From positions 1 through 64,000 of the forward strand of contig PKYN01000014.1 of the NCBI GenBank assembly GCA_003132665.1: DNA of 64,000 nt, read 5' to 3'. Position 1 is the first letter of the stretch. Every line of letters starts with the position of its first letter. The stretch comes from Actinomycetota bacterium. GTDB lineage: Bacteria; Actinomycetota; Thermoleophilia; Gaiellales; Gaiellaceae. Under the pieces are notes generated by a model that worked only from the letters and a program-made list of their open reading frames with translations, did no database searches and was not told the origin of the DNA. A program made the translations under genes and the position numbers. This document shows, piece after piece, positions 44,281-53,686 of the stretch.

Positions 44281-46968
44281 CTACTGCAGCGACGCGAACG
44301 CCGTGGTGGTGTCGGGCGCCATCAGTAGCGCTTCGATCTCGGGCGGGGCGAGCGGCCTCGAGAAGAGGTAGCCCTGGCCCAGCTCGCAGCGCAGATCGCG
44401 CAGCATCGCGCGCTGCTCGGGCAACTCGATGCCCTCTGCCAGCGCTCGTAGGCCGAAGGTCTCACCCAGGCGCACGATCGCGTCGGCGATGCGGTACTCG
44501 TCCGAGCCCGCTTCTACCACGCCGTCGACGAACGGCTTGGCGACCTTGATGATGTCGGCCGGGAACTGGCGCAGGTACTGCAGCGAGGAGTAGCCGGTGC
44601 CGAAGTCGTCGATCGCCACCTGGATCCCGAGCGTCTTGAGCTCGTTCAGGCGTCCGATCGCGGCCTCGACGTCTTCCATCAGCGCCGTCTCGGTGATCTC
44701 CAGGATCACGGTCTGGGGGTCGATTCCCGTTTGCTCGATCGCCTCGGCGACATCGTCGACGATCGTACTGTGGTCGAGCTGTCGCCCCGAAAGGTTGATC
44801 GACATCACAAGGTCGGCCTGGCCCGTCAGCTCCTGCCACTCGCGTCCCTGGCGAAGCGCTTCGTTCAGGATGAAGCGGCCGAGTGGAACGATCAGCCCGG
44901 TCTCCTCGGCCAGCGGGATGAAGTGGAAGGGAGGAATCAGGCCGCGCTCGGGATGGTTCCAGCGGGTCAGCGCTTCGACACCGCAGATGTCGCCACTGTC
45001 GAGCATGACGATCGGCTGGTAATGGATGACGAACTCGCTGGCCACGACGGCATGCTCGAGCTCGGCCTTGAGGGCGAGGCGCTCGGCTACGGCGGCCCGC
45101 ATCGCCGGCTCGAACACCTCGAAGCCGGTGCGACCGTGGCGCTTGGCGTGGAACATCGCCACCTCTGCGTTCCGTAGTAGCTCAGCCGCATCCTCGGCCT
45201 CGGCCTCTTCGCCTGGCACCACGGTGGCGCTGCCGATGCTCGCGTGCACGTACACCTCGTGCCGTCCGAGCAGGAGGAAGGAACGCTCCAGCCCGGTCAT
45301 GATCCGCTCCGCGACGGCGGCCGGCGACTCCGGCGGGCTCTCTTCGATCAAAACGGCCCACTCGTCGCTACCCAGCCGGGCACAGGTGTCGTCGGTGCGG
45401 ATGCTGGCGATCAGACGATCGGAGACGGCGCGAAGGAGTTCATCACCCGCGACGTGCCCGAGCGTGTCGTTGACGGTCTTGAAGTCGTCGAGGTTGACAA
45501 TCATCACCGAGACCGGCTCGTTGCTGCGGCGGATCTTGTCCAACGCCGCATCTGTGCGCTCGAGGAAGTAGGAGCGGTTAGGAAGCGCGGTGAGCGCGTC
45601 GAGGTGAGAGCGGCGCTGGAGCTCCGTCTCGAGCTCGTGCCTCTCTTCCAGCAAATCCTTGGTTCGCTGCAGGCTCTCGAGCGCAAGCACACCCTGCGAG
45701 GAGAGGCTCTTGAGCGCCGACCGAATTTCGTCTGTCAGCGGCTTGGAGCTCTCCACCACAAGCTCGCCGATGCGTTCGTCCTGAAGCGTCAGTGGGGTTG
45801 AAGACTCGTGCCTTCGGCCGGGGATCGGTTCGCCGCGGGTGGCGAACTCGAGCGTGCTCCGTCCCGATCCGAGCAGGAGACTCGCCCTGACCCGTCCGTG
45901 CTCTCCGGCGATGGCAGTGGCGGCTTCGACGATCGCCGAGCAAACTCGTTCGTGCTCGCTGGCCGAGGCCAGGCTCCGCATCGCGCGCCGGAGCACGAGC
46001 TCTCGGTGAGTCGCGCGCTGCTGCCGGAGAACGAGTCCCGCCAATCTCGTGATCACCAAAGCGACAACGGCGATCGAGCAGACGACAGTGGCGAGGACGT
46101 CGAGCTGCTGGGCGCCGCGAGCGTTCTGCACGAAGAGCACCACGGGAGCCGTCATCGCGGCCGTTGTCAGCAAGGCCAGGCGACTCGGCGTCAGCTCCTG
46201 CTTGCTCTCTGATGCGACGCTTCCGAGCTTGTGCCTGGTCGGGTGCAGCGCGCACGCGGCCAGCAAGGCAAACGCGACCACCTGATACATCCGCATCGCC
46301 CAGGCGGCATTCGAAAGCACGCCCAGCCTGATGGCCGTCGCGGTCGCGGCCAGAGCGATCAGGAAGCCGACGGCGAGGCAAAGCAGGGCCGACGATGGAG
46401 TCCAGGCGCGCAGGCCCAGCACTAGTCTGGTGGTGAGAGCGAAAAGCACCAACAAGCCGAAGCAGTAGAGGACGGCGGTCACCTCGACGCCGGCGGAAAT
46501 CGAGCCCGCGTCGAGCTTCGGAGCAAGCAGCATCACCCAAATCAGCAGGCCCGCGGCGGCGGTCGCGGCGGCGGTGTCGATCACGCTGCCCCAGCCTCCC
46601 TCGCTCGCCCTGGCCACAACCAGCAAGGCGATCCCTCCGGCCAGCGTCAAGAGCCCGGCGGTGAAGGCGATGTCGCCGAGGCCGAGCTTCTGCGCCGGCG
46701 CGTTGATCGCGGAACCGAGCGCGACGAGCGGCGCTCCCGCCGCGAGTAGATACCAGGCCGTCCCCGTCTTTGTGAAATCGACGCGAACCGCCAGCAAAAT
46801 CACGCCGGAGCAGGCCAAACCAGCGACGAGAATCGGCGCATCGCCTCCCGGCCACAGTAATGCGAGCAGGGTCACGAGGGCGCCGAGTGCAACGCCGCAG
46901 TAGGGATAACACCGCCGGGGAAGCGCGGTCACGCAACCGATCATGTTTGGAATCGGGGTAGTGCGCAT
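44281..46968 (-). CDS. Membrane GGDEF-EAL protein (cyclic di-GMP turnover)
   Basis: The 895-residue protein has about eight N-terminal helices (20-315), a GAF-like segment (about 330-440), a GGDEF domain (about 452-620) and an EAL domain (about 630-885). The GGDEF signature is GSDEW (533-537), with Ser and Trp instead of Gly and Phe, so cyclase activity is doubtful. EAL residues look complete: EALTRW, SINLSGRQL, ITETALM, DDFGTGYSSL, IKVAKPF, LAEGIE and GQGYLFSRPL. It is most likely a phosphodiesterase controlled by the membrane domain. It may regulate the pilus and polysaccharide genes found here; that link is inference. Confidence 0.9.
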   Translation of the reverse strand: MRTTPIPNMIGCVTALPRRCYPYCGVALGALVTLLALLWPGGDAPILVAGLACSGVILLAVRVDFTKTGTAWYLLAAGAPLVALGSAINAPAQKLGLGDIAFTAGLLTLAGGIALLVVARASEGGWGSVIDTAAATAAAGLLIWVMLLAPKLDAGSISAGVEVTAVLYCFGLLVLFALTTRLVLGLRAWTPSSALLCLAVGFLIALAATATAIRLGVLSNAAWAMRMYQVVAFALLAACALHPTRHKLGSVASESKQELTPSRLALLTTAAMTAPVVLFVQNARGAQQLDVLATVVCSIAVVALVITRLAGLVLRQQRATHRELVLRRAMRSLASASEHERVCSAIVEAATAIAGEHGRVRASLLLGSGRSTLEFATRGEPIPGRRHESSTPLTLQDERIGELVVESSKPLTDEIRSALKSLSSQGVLALESLQRTKDLLEERHELETELQRRSHLDALTALPNRSYFLERTDAALDKIRRSNEPVSVMIVNLDDFKTVNDTLGHVAGDELLRAVSDRLIASIRTDDTCARLGSDEWAVLIEESPPESPAAVAERIMTGLERSFLLLGRHEVYVHASIGSATVVPGEEAEAEDAAELLRNAEVAMFHAKRHGRTGFEVFEPAMRAAVAERLALKAELEHAVVASEFVIHYQPIVMLDSGDICGVEALTRWNHPERGLIPPFHFIPLAEETGLIVPLGRFILNEALRQGREWQELTGQADLVMSINLSGRQLDHSTIVDDVAEAIEQTGIDPQTVILEITETALMEDVEAAIGRLNELKTLGIQVAIDDFGTGYSSLQYLRQFPADIIKVAKPFVDGVVEAGSDEYRIADAIVRLGETFGLRALAEGIELPEQRAMLRDLRCELGQGYLFSRPLAPPEIEALLMAPDTTTAFASLQ

Positions 46969-47042
46969 CCCCCGAATTGGGGAGCCGAGGTTTTGTTAAC
47001 GCGTACGCCCGCCCGGCCGGTGGCCAACCGGGACGCCGCTTA

Positions 47043-47201
47043 GAGCCTATTTCGGTAGGGATGTGCGTCCGAGGGGGTCAAGCCGTGGATGCCAGTGGCC
47101 GAAGGGTCGCGAGGGCGTACTGGTAGTGCGGTGAGCGGCCCTGCGGATGCTGGTGCCGCGGATCGGCCGCCGCGGGGGTGCGGGCCTATCGAAATGGGCT
47201 C
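47043..47201. mobile_element. MITE-like element with 17-bp terminal inverted repeats
   Basis: The left end GAGCCTATTTCGGTAGG (47043-47059) and right end CCTATCGAAATGGGCTC (47185-47201) are inverted repeats differing at two positions. TTA flanks both sides (47040-47042 and 47202-47204), a 3-bp target duplication as in some IS5-group elements (TNA targets). The 125-bp interior has no gene. The right TTA is the htpX stop codon. No transposase of that family is in the window. Confidence 0.75.
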
Positions 47202-48053
47202 TTAGGCGAGACTTCCGGCCGCGTCCATCGCGCGCAGGCGGCGAACCCGTTCCTCGATCGGCGGGTGTGTCGAGAAGAGCTTCGACATGCCGCGGGTGCT
47301 GAGCGGGTTCATGATGTAGAGCGACTCGGTCGCCGGGTTCACTTGCATCGGGATCGCCTTGCTCGCTCGCTCGAGCGACTCGAGTGCATCGGCAAGCGGA
47401 GCGGCCTGCCCGAGCAACCTGGCGCCGCTTGCGTCGGCCAGGTATTCCCGCTGGCGCGAGATGCCGAGTTGCAGCAGCGTCGCCGCGAGCGGCCCGACGA
47501 TCAGCGCCACCAGCCCCCCGATCGCGCCGCCGGGAGAGTCGTTCTCTTCGCCGCCGAAGAAAAGGAACATGTAGCTGAGCCAGGTGATGACCGATCCGAT
47601 CATCGCCGCGATCGAGGACACGAGGATGTCTCGGTTCTTCACGTGCGACAACTCGTGGGCGAGCACGCCCTTGACCTGCTCGCGCGGCATCAACTGCACG
47701 AGCCCTTGGGTGACCGCGACCGCCGCGTGCGCCGGGTTGCGTCCCGTGGCGAAGGCGTTCGGCTGCTGCGACGGGGTCATGTAGATGCGCGGCATCGGAA
47801 GCCCGGCGCGCTGCGTCAACTCGCGGATATCCGCGTAGAGGTCGGGCGCTTGCGATTCCGCGATCAACTGGGCGCGGCTCGAGGCGAGCGCGACCTTGTC
47901 GGAGAAGAAGTAGCCGAAGAAATTCATGACCAGGGCAAGTCCGAGGAAGATGTAGATGAAGCTTCCTCCGAGTAGGAAGCCGATCCCGACGAGCAGGCCC
48001 GACAGAGCGGCGATCAAAAGCCAGGTTCTGAGGCGAGTCGTGAATCCGATCAT
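47202..48053 (-). CDS. htpX: Zinc metalloprotease HtpX
   Basis: A 283-residue M48B protease with helices at about 12-50 and 145-190 and the zinc motif HELSH at 133-137 (VLAHELSHVKNRD). It also has the downstream REYLADASGARL segment with the third ligand Glu. HtpX degrades misfolded membrane proteins. Length and motifs are normal. Its TAA lies in the TTA duplication of the MITE, so the insertion left the protein intact. Confidence 0.95.
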   Translation of the reverse strand: MIGFTTRLRTWLLIAALSGLLVGIGFLLGGSFIYIFLGLALVMNFFGYFFSDKVALASSRAQLIAESQAPDLYADIRELTQRAGLPMPRIYMTPSQQPNAFATGRNPAHAAVAVTQGLVQLMPREQVKGVLAHELSHVKNRDILVSSIAAMIGSVITWLSYMFLFFGGEENDSPGGAIGGLVALIVGPLAATLLQLGISRQREYLADASGARLLGQAAPLADALESLERASKAIPMQVNPATESLYIMNPLSTRGMSKLFSTHPPIEERVRRLRAMDAAGSLA

Positions 48054-48236
48054 TACTTCATGACCTCCGTGTTATCTCGTTGGCGTCGGGAGGTCTCTCC
48101 CTCGCCTTTGCGGGCCGGCTCCACCGGGCCTTGCGGCCGTGCTGACGACGGAGCCCGAATCGGGATACTCCCCTCCTGGGGCACCTGGATACTAACCCAG
48201 CGGCTCGCGTTTAGGGCTGCGCCGAGCGACGATCGA

Positions 48237-49772
48237 TCAGTGCTTGAGGTGGCGCCGGTGGGTGAACACCATCGCGCCTCCGGCCTCGTTCACGGCCTCG
48301 ATCGACTCGCGGTCGCGCTTCGATCCACCGGGCTGGACGATGTGCCTGATCCCGGCCTCGAGCGCCAGCTTGGGGATATCCGAGAAGGGGAAGAGAGCGT
48401 CCGAAGCGAGAGCGGCTCCGCTCAGATCGTGACCGTTGTCGCGCGCGCGCTCGATCGCGACCTTGATCGCGTCGAGCCGGCTGGGCTGACCGCCGCAGAT
48501 GCCAATCGTCTGCAGATCTTTCGCCACCACGACGCCGTTGGATGTCACGTGCTTGACGACCTTCCAGGCAAAGAGCAGGTCGCCCCAAGCTTCTTCGCTG
48601 ATCTCGCCGCAGACGATCTCCATGCCCGAACGATCCTCGAGGCCCCAGTCGCGATCCTGCGCCAGTAGACCGCCGAGGACTCGCTTGTAGTCCTTCTCGC
48701 CCGGATCGCCGCGGCGGCGCTCGTAGTGGGTGAGCACGCGGGTCTCGAGCTCGCGCAGGGCGTCGATTGCTTTCTGCGCGTAGGCCGGCGCGAAGAGCAC
48801 CTCGATGAACTGCTCCGACAGCAGCTTGCCGAGCTCGGCCGAGATCGGCCTGTTGAGAATGACCACGCCGCCGTAGGCCGAGGACGGATCGGCCGAGAGC
48901 GCTCGGATGAAGGCTTCTTCCGGCGAGGCCCCGACCGCGACGCCACAGGGATTGGCCTGCTTGACGATCACACAGGCCGGCAGAGTGAACTCGTCGATGA
49001 TCAGCCGCGCCGTCGACAGGTCGTTGAGGTTGTTGAACGTCAGCTCGCGCCCGTGCAGTTGCTCGACGCGCGAGAGCAGGTGGCGGCGGCCGTAGGCCTC
49101 GGCGTAGAGGGCGCCGCGCTGGTGCGGATTCTCGCCGTAGGGCAGGTCGAGCACCTTGACCAGGGTGGTCGTCATCGTCTCGGGGAAGGCCTCTCGGTCG
49201 GCGAACCAGGCTGCGATGGCCGACTCATAGGCGGCTGTTGTGGCGAAGGCCTCGCCGGCGAGCTGCCGGCGGGTTTCTTCGGACAGCTCACCCGATTGGC
49301 GCAGCTCGTCGAGGACGAAGGTGTACTGGTCGGCTCGCGATACGACCGCGACGTGGGGGTAGTTCTTTGCCGCGGCGCGGGCGAGCGTCGGCCCGGCCAC
49401 GTCGATCATCTCGACGGCGTCCTCTTCGCGCACGCCGTAGCGGGCGACGACCTTGGCGAAGGGATAGAAGTTGACGCAGACGAGGTCGAACGGCTCGATC
49501 GAGCTCTCGCTCAGCGCGGCCACGTCTTCTTCGCGATCGCGGCGGGCGAGGATGGCGGCATGGATGGCCGGGTGCAGAGTCTTGAAGCGCCCGGTCAGCT
49601 TCTCGGACGATTTGGTCGTCTCCTCGGTGCTCGCGACATTGAGCCCGAACGACCTGATCGTCTCGGTCGTGTCGCCGCTGGCGGTTAGCTCCCAGCCCAG
49701 CTCGGCAAGCCCGCGTACGAACTCCTCCAGCCCGTTCTTGTCGTAGACGGAGATGAGTGCGCGTTTGGTCAT
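48237..49772 (-). CDS. purH: Bifunctional AICAR transformylase/IMP cyclohydrolase
   Basis: The 511-residue PurH has the N-terminal IMP cyclohydrolase (ALISVYDKNGLEEFV, TLHPAIHAAILARR) and the C-terminal AICAR formyltransferase (VIVKQANPCGVAVG, VTSNGVVVAKDLQTIGI, DALFPFSD). It carries out the last two steps of IMP synthesis. Its ATG overlaps the purN stop (ATGA). It ends the purM-purN-purH operon. Confidence 0.97.
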   Translation of the reverse strand: MTKRALISVYDKNGLEEFVRGLAELGWELTASGDTTETIRSFGLNVASTEETTKSSEKLTGRFKTLHPAIHAAILARRDREEDVAALSESSIEPFDLVCVNFYPFAKVVARYGVREEDAVEMIDVAGPTLARAAAKNYPHVAVVSRADQYTFVLDELRQSGELSEETRRQLAGEAFATTAAYESAIAAWFADREAFPETMTTTLVKVLDLPYGENPHQRGALYAEAYGRRHLLSRVEQLHGRELTFNNLNDLSTARLIIDEFTLPACVIVKQANPCGVAVGASPEEAFIRALSADPSSAYGGVVILNRPISAELGKLLSEQFIEVLFAPAYAQKAIDALRELETRVLTHYERRRGDPGEKDYKRVLGGLLAQDRDWGLEDRSGMEIVCGEISEEAWGDLLFAWKVVKHVTSNGVVVAKDLQTIGICGGQPSRLDAIKVAIERARDNGHDLSGAALASDALFPFSDIPKLALEAGIRHIVQPGGSKRDRESIEAVNEAGGAMVFTHRRHLKH

Positions 49773-50353
49773 GTGATCACCACTCGACGGGAACTCTCCC
49801 GCAACCGTACTCGTCCGTCAAGACAGAGTCGGGCGGCTTGGGGCAGTAAACGATGCTCGACGGCATGAATCCGCTCGGCCAGAGTCTCCACCGTGTCGTC
49901 GTCATGAACCTCGACCGGCTCCTGCAAGATGACCGGTCCGGTGTCGACGCCCTCATCGACGAAGTGGACGCTCACGCCCGTCCAGCGGACTCCGTATTCG
50001 AGCGCGTCGTCGATGGCGTGAGCGCCGGGAAACGACGGAAGAAGAGCCGGGTGCAGGTTGATGACGCGCCTGGGAAAGCGGCTCAGGAAGGCCGCTGTGA
50101 GCACGTGCATGTAGCCGGCCAGCACGACCCACTCCACACCGCTGTCATGCAGCCAACCGGCCAGGGCCGTGTCGCGCGCGGGGCGATCCGGGTAGTCCTC
50201 TTGCTCGAAAACGGCGGTCTCGATTCCCGCCTTCGCCGCTCGCTCCAACCCCAGCACGCCGGGCTTGTTCGAGCCGACGCAGGCGATCGGCAGCTTGGCG
50301 TCGATCAGGGCCTGCAGGTTTGTCCCGGAGCCCGAGACGAGAACGCCGATCAA
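49769..50353 (-). CDS. purN: Phosphoribosylglycinamide formyltransferase
   Basis: A 194-residue PurN with GVLVSGSGTNLQALID, AGYMHVLTAAFLSRF, INLHPALLPSFPG and HFVDEGVDTGPVI; the Asn, His and Asp of the active site are present. It transfers a formyl group from 10-formyl-THF to GAR. Start and stop both overlap neighbours by 4 nt. Confidence 0.97.
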   Translation of the reverse strand: MIGVLVSGSGTNLQALIDAKLPIACVGSNKPGVLGLERAAKAGIETAVFEQEDYPDRPARDTALAGWLHDSGVEWVVLAGYMHVLTAAFLSRFPRRVINLHPALLPSFPGAHAIDDALEYGVRWTGVSVHFVDEGVDTGPVILQEPVEVHDDDTVETLAERIHAVEHRLLPQAARLCLDGRVRLRESSRRVVIT

Positions 50354-51291
50354 GTGAACTGCACTCCTTCGAGGTCGCTTTCCAACCTTCCGATCACGAG
50401 ATCGTCCGGACTCACGTCATCTTCAGGGACGACGACGCAGTAGCCGATGCCGAGGTTGAAGACGCGCCGCTGCTCCTCTTCGCTGACACCCTTCTCGCTG
50501 ATCCAGTCGTAAACCGCGCCGCGCTGCCAGGAGCCGGTCTCGATGCGCGCTCCGATCCCCGGCGGAAGCACGCGCGCCAGGTTCCCCGGGATGCCGCCGC
50601 CCGTGATGTGAGCCAGCGCATGGATCTCGGCTCGCTCGCGCAGCTTGCGCACGTCCTCGAGGTAGCAGAGTGTCGGGGGCAGGACTAGCTCGGCGTCGTA
50701 GCCGTCCGAGCCGATCAGGCCGCGTACGAGCGTGAAGCCGTTCGCGTGCAGGCCGGCGGAGCGCAGGCCGATGACGACGTCGCCGGGCTTGCAGCTGGCG
50801 GGGCCGTCGATCAGGCGCTCGCGCTCGACCAGGCCGATGCACGTGCCCGCGAAGTCGAACTCGCCCTCGGCGTAGATGCCGGGAAGCTCGGCCGTCTCGC
50901 CGCCCAATAGCACACAGCCCGCGTCGCGACAGATCTCCGCAGCGCCTTCCACCAGCTCGGTTACCAACTCGAGTTCGATCTTGCTGGCCGCGACGTAGTC
51001 GAGGAAGAAGAGCGGCTCGGCGCCGCAGGTGAGAACGTCGTTGATGCAATGGGCGGCCGCGTCCATTCCGCCCCAACGCAGGTGCCCGCTCGCGCGCTGC
51101 AGCATCAGCTTCGTTCCGACGCCGTCGGTCGAGGCGGCGAGAAGACGCTTCTCGTCGAGCGCGTAGAGGCCGGCGAAGGCGCCGAAGGATCCGCTGGCGC
51201 CCCGCGTATGAGTCGACGCGACGGCGGCTCGCAGGCGCTCGACGATCTCTTCGGCCTTGGCCAGCGAAACGCCGGCCGCCTCGTAACTCAT
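50350..51291 (-). CDS. purM: Phosphoribosylformylglycinamidine cyclo-ligase (AIR synthetase)
   Basis: The protein of 313 residues has TDGVGTKLMLQRA, LTCGAEPLFFLDYVA, GETAELPGIYAEGEFD and HITGGGIPGNLARVLPPG, the PurM signature. It closes FGAM to AIR with ATP. I prefer ATG 51291 (MSYEAAGVSL); GTG 51300 is in frame. The stop overlaps the purN start. The gene opens the operon, divergent from an unknown gene. Confidence 0.96.
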   Translation of the reverse strand: MSYEAAGVSLAKAEEIVERLRAAVASTHTRGASGSFGAFAGLYALDEKRLLAASTDGVGTKLMLQRASGHLRWGGMDAAAHCINDVLTCGAEPLFFLDYVAASKIELELVTELVEGAAEICRDAGCVLLGGETAELPGIYAEGEFDFAGTCIGLVERERLIDGPASCKPGDVVIGLRSAGLHANGFTLVRGLIGSDGYDAELVLPPTLCYLEDVRKLRERAEIHALAHITGGGIPGNLARVLPPGIGARIETGSWQRGAVYDWISEKGVSEEEQRRVFNLGIGYCVVVPEDDVSPDDLVIGRLESDLEGVQFT

Positions 51292-51380
51292 TCCAGCCAC
51301 CCCGCCAGTGTATTTACAGGGGCTGCTGTTTGGGGCGGTCGGCTTCCGCGGCCGGCCTGTAGCTGGTACAAACGCAGACG

Positions 51381-52178
51381 ATGCAGATTCCCGAGTCGAT
51401 TGCGGTGCGCTGCCTGGCCGGTCGCGAGGCTTTTCCGGGAACCTGGGTCGCGCTCACTTTGGAGTGCGCGGAGGAAGGAACGAAGACCGCGCTCTCGTTT
51501 GCCTTCGGCCCGACGAGAGAGGACGGACGTCTCTTCCTGCGCCGCGCGGACGTGCTCGCTCAGGCTCGCTACTTCGACGAGGGAGTCGGCCTCGACTACG
51601 GGAACGTCGAGGAGCGCTGGAACGGCCGAGGCTGGCTATCGGTCGCCGGCGCCGCCGAGCTCAGGCACCAGCTCAGGCTCACCTTCGCCGATCCTCCGCT
51701 CAGGCAGGCCTCGACGCACCGGGTCGCCGCCGCTCGGGCGCTGCGCTATCTCAACGAGCACGAGGGCGAGCGCCTTTCGATCAAGCTCGAGAGCCAGCTA
51801 CCGCGCGAGGTGACGCTCGATCTGACTAATCCCGGCCGCGGAGACTGGCTTCCCGAGCGGCTGCACGAACCGGTGCAGGAACTGCTCACTCGGCTTGCGC
51901 GACGCGAGCTGCCGGATTTGATCGACGAAGGCGCTCTCACGCCCGAGACGGCGTCCCGGATCGAGCGGGAAATCATCGATTACGGGGCTTCACCCGTGAT
52001 TCCGCCGGATATCGCGCTGCTCCTCACCAGCGCCACCGCCGACGGCGAGCAAGCCTGGACGATCGAAGCGCCGCTCTGGACGCGCGAGGAAGGGCCGAGC
52101 GACCTGACTCTCTGGATGCATGCGCGCGAGCTCGAGAGCGGTCTGGAGCTCGAGCTCCGCGGCATAGCGCTCATCTAG
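51381..52178 (+). CDS. Protein of unknown function
   Basis: A 265-residue soluble protein with a beta-rich N-terminal half and a helical middle (LHEPVQELLTRLARRELPDL), ending in another beta region. No catalytic motif, signal peptide or known family was recognised. It is divergent from purM and converges with the OsmC gene. Confidence 0.5.
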   Translation: MQIPESIAVRCLAGREAFPGTWVALTLECAEEGTKTALSFAFGPTREDGRLFLRRADVLAQARYFDEGVGLDYGNVEERWNGRGWLSVAGAAELRHQLRLTFADPPLRQASTHRVAAARALRYLNEHEGERLSIKLESQLPREVTLDLTNPGRGDWLPERLHEPVQELLTRLARRELPDLIDEGALTPETASRIEREIIDYGASPVIPPDIALLLTSATADGEQAWTIEAPLWTREEGPSDLTLWMHARELESGLELELRGIALI

Positions 52179-52198
52179 CGGCGCTCAGTCGGGGGTTC

Positions 52199-52642
52199 TC
52201 AGTCCGACGCCGTGTCGACCTCGACCGCGAGCTCGATCGGTAGATCGAGCGAGACGGCGACCAGGCAGTCGTCCTCGGCCTTTTGAGCTACCTCTCGCGC
52301 GAGCTCTTCCTGGCCCGGGTCGGTCTTGATCGCGACGCGCAGGCTCATACGCGAAAAACCGAACTTCCCGTCTTCGCGCCCGCCGACGACTCCGGTTCCG
52401 CTCACCTCGAGACCGCGCAACGGCAGGCCGCGTCGTTCGGCGATGCCCGAGAGCGTGATCGCGACGCACGAGGCAGCGGCGCCTACGAAGAAGTCCTCGG
52501 GGCTCCAGATCGTGGCGTCCTTGCCCCGGAACTCGAGCGGCGAGGAGGTCTCTATCTCTCGCTTGCCGTCGATGCGGGTGGCAACACGCGTGTCGCCGAG
52601 CCACTCGACGCTGACCGGAAAGCTGAACTCTTTAGCTTGCAT
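52199..52642 (-). CDS. OsmC/Ohr-family thiol peroxidase-like protein
   Basis: The 147-residue protein has the OsmC fold with two Cys in the expected places: Cys59 in AAASCVAITL and Cys126 in EDDCLVAV, the pair that reduces organic peroxides in this family. The Arg/Glu partners are less clear. It is just downstream of the thioredoxin gene, which could recycle it. Confidence 0.88.
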   Translation of the reverse strand: MQAKEFSFPVSVEWLGDTRVATRIDGKREIETSSPLEFRGKDATIWSPEDFFVGAAASCVAITLSGIAERRGLPLRGLEVSGTGVVGGREDGKFGFSRMSLRVAIKTDPGQEELAREVAQKAEDDCLVAVSLDLPIELAVEVDTASD

Positions 52643-52675
52643 CTCTCGTTCTCTTTTCGTCGAACCCAGGTTGAA

Positions 52676-53239
52676 CTAGTAGAGCGTGCTCGCCAGCTGA
52701 CGGCGGTACTGAAGCGAAACCGGATTGTCGGCGCCGAGGTCGCCGAACAGCGCGATCATGTAGCGACCCAGCCGCTGTCGCTCCGAATCGTCGCCGCCGC
52801 GGACCTGCTCCAGCAAGAGCTCGAGCGCCTGCTTGTGATCGCCGGCCTCGAGCGCCGCCGCCACCTCGGGCGCTTCGCCGGAGCTCTTCAGCTCCGCCAG
52901 CACCTGCTCGGTCGCCGAGGGGCCGCTGAGCTGGTCGAGGAAGCGCGCGATCGCCGGCGCGGGCTGAACGCCGACGAACTCCGCGACGACGTTCCCGCCC
53001 CGGAAGGCCTTGACGGCCGGGATTCCGCGAATCGAGTACATCGCGGCGATGTCCTGGTTCTCGTCCACGTCGATCTTGGCCAGCTCGACCGCGCCGCTCC
53101 GTTCCTCGATCTCCTTCTCGAGCACGGGGCCGAGCATCGTGCAGGGCGCACACCAGGGCGCCCAGAAATCGACCACCACCGGCAGCTCACGCGAGCGCTC
53201 GATCACATCTCGCTGGAAGGTCTCGCTAGTCACATCCAT
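52676..53239 (-). CDS. Thioredoxin-domain protein (CnoX/YbbN-like)
   Basis: The protein of 187 residues starts at ATG 53239 behind AGAGGAGAG. It has a thioredoxin domain with WCAPC (Cys30, Cys33) and cis-Pro (RGIPAVKAF), then a TPR-like C-terminal tail with AAALEAGDHKQALELLLEQV, as in CnoX/YbbN. It should act as an oxidoreductase/chaperone. It is divergent from an ArsR regulator that may control it. Confidence 0.9.
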   Translation of the reverse strand: MDVTSETFQRDVIERSRELPVVVDFWAPWCAPCTMLGPVLEKEIEERSGAVELAKIDVDENQDIAAMYSIRGIPAVKAFRGGNVVAEFVGVQPAPAIARFLDQLSGPSATEQVLAELKSSGEAPEVAAALEAGDHKQALELLLEQVRGGDDSERQRLGRYMIALFGDLGADNPVSLQYRRQLASTLY

Positions 53240-53290
53240 TGAAACTCTCCTCTGGTTTTCTCGTAGGTCGTATGGGTAATAGTACACAAC

Positions 53291-53309
53291 TATACAATGG
53301 TAAGGTATA
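53291..53309. promoter_or_regulatory. Inverted repeat operator between thioredoxin and ArsR genes
   Basis: TATAC (53291-53295) and GTATA (53305-53309) form an inverted repeat in an AT-rich stretch, a sharp local change in composition. TATACA could serve as the -10 box of the rightward promoter. An ArsR-type protein binding here could repress both genes. The role is inferred from position. Confidence 0.45.
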
Positions 53310-53323
53310 TTCCCACTAACGCC

Positions 53324-53686
53324 ATGTCCCTACCTCACCCCATCCCCGACGACCTGATCGAGTTGATCTCCTACCGGCTTCGCGCCATCGCCGAGCCGAT
53401 GCGGATCAAGCTGCTCGATCGCCTGCGAGACGGTGAGGCGTGCGTGGGCGAGTTGGTCGACGCGGCGGGCGCGTCACAGCAGAACGTGTCCAAGCACCTT
53501 CACGTCCTGCTCGACGCCGGCATCGTGGGCAAGCGAAAGGACGGCAACCGCACCTACTACCGGATCGTCGATCAGGGCGTGTTCTCGCTTTGCGATCAGG
53601 TGTGCGGAACGCTTCAGCGCCAGTTCAGCGAACTTGGTGCGTTGCTGGAGGGGACGGGGAGCGGGCGAGGAGGAGGCCGAGGATGA
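53324..53686 (+). CDS. ArsR/SmtB-family transcriptional regulator
   Basis: A winged-helix protein of 120 residues: IAEPMRIKLLDRLRDGEACV, then recognition helix SQQNVSKHLHVLLDAGIVGK and wing KRKDGNRTYYRI. There is a Cys at the ELVD-adjacent position (EACVGEL) and CDQVC near the C terminus, which may sense metal or redox state. I use ATG 53324 because ATG 53297 falls inside the putative operator. Its TGA overlaps the DUF2892 start (ATGA). Confidence 0.88.
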   Translation: MSLPHPIPDDLIELISYRLRAIAEPMRIKLLDRLRDGEACVGELVDAAGASQQNVSKHLHVLLDAGIVGKRKDGNRTYYRIVDQGVFSLCDQVCGTLQRQFSELGALLEGTGSGRGGGRG

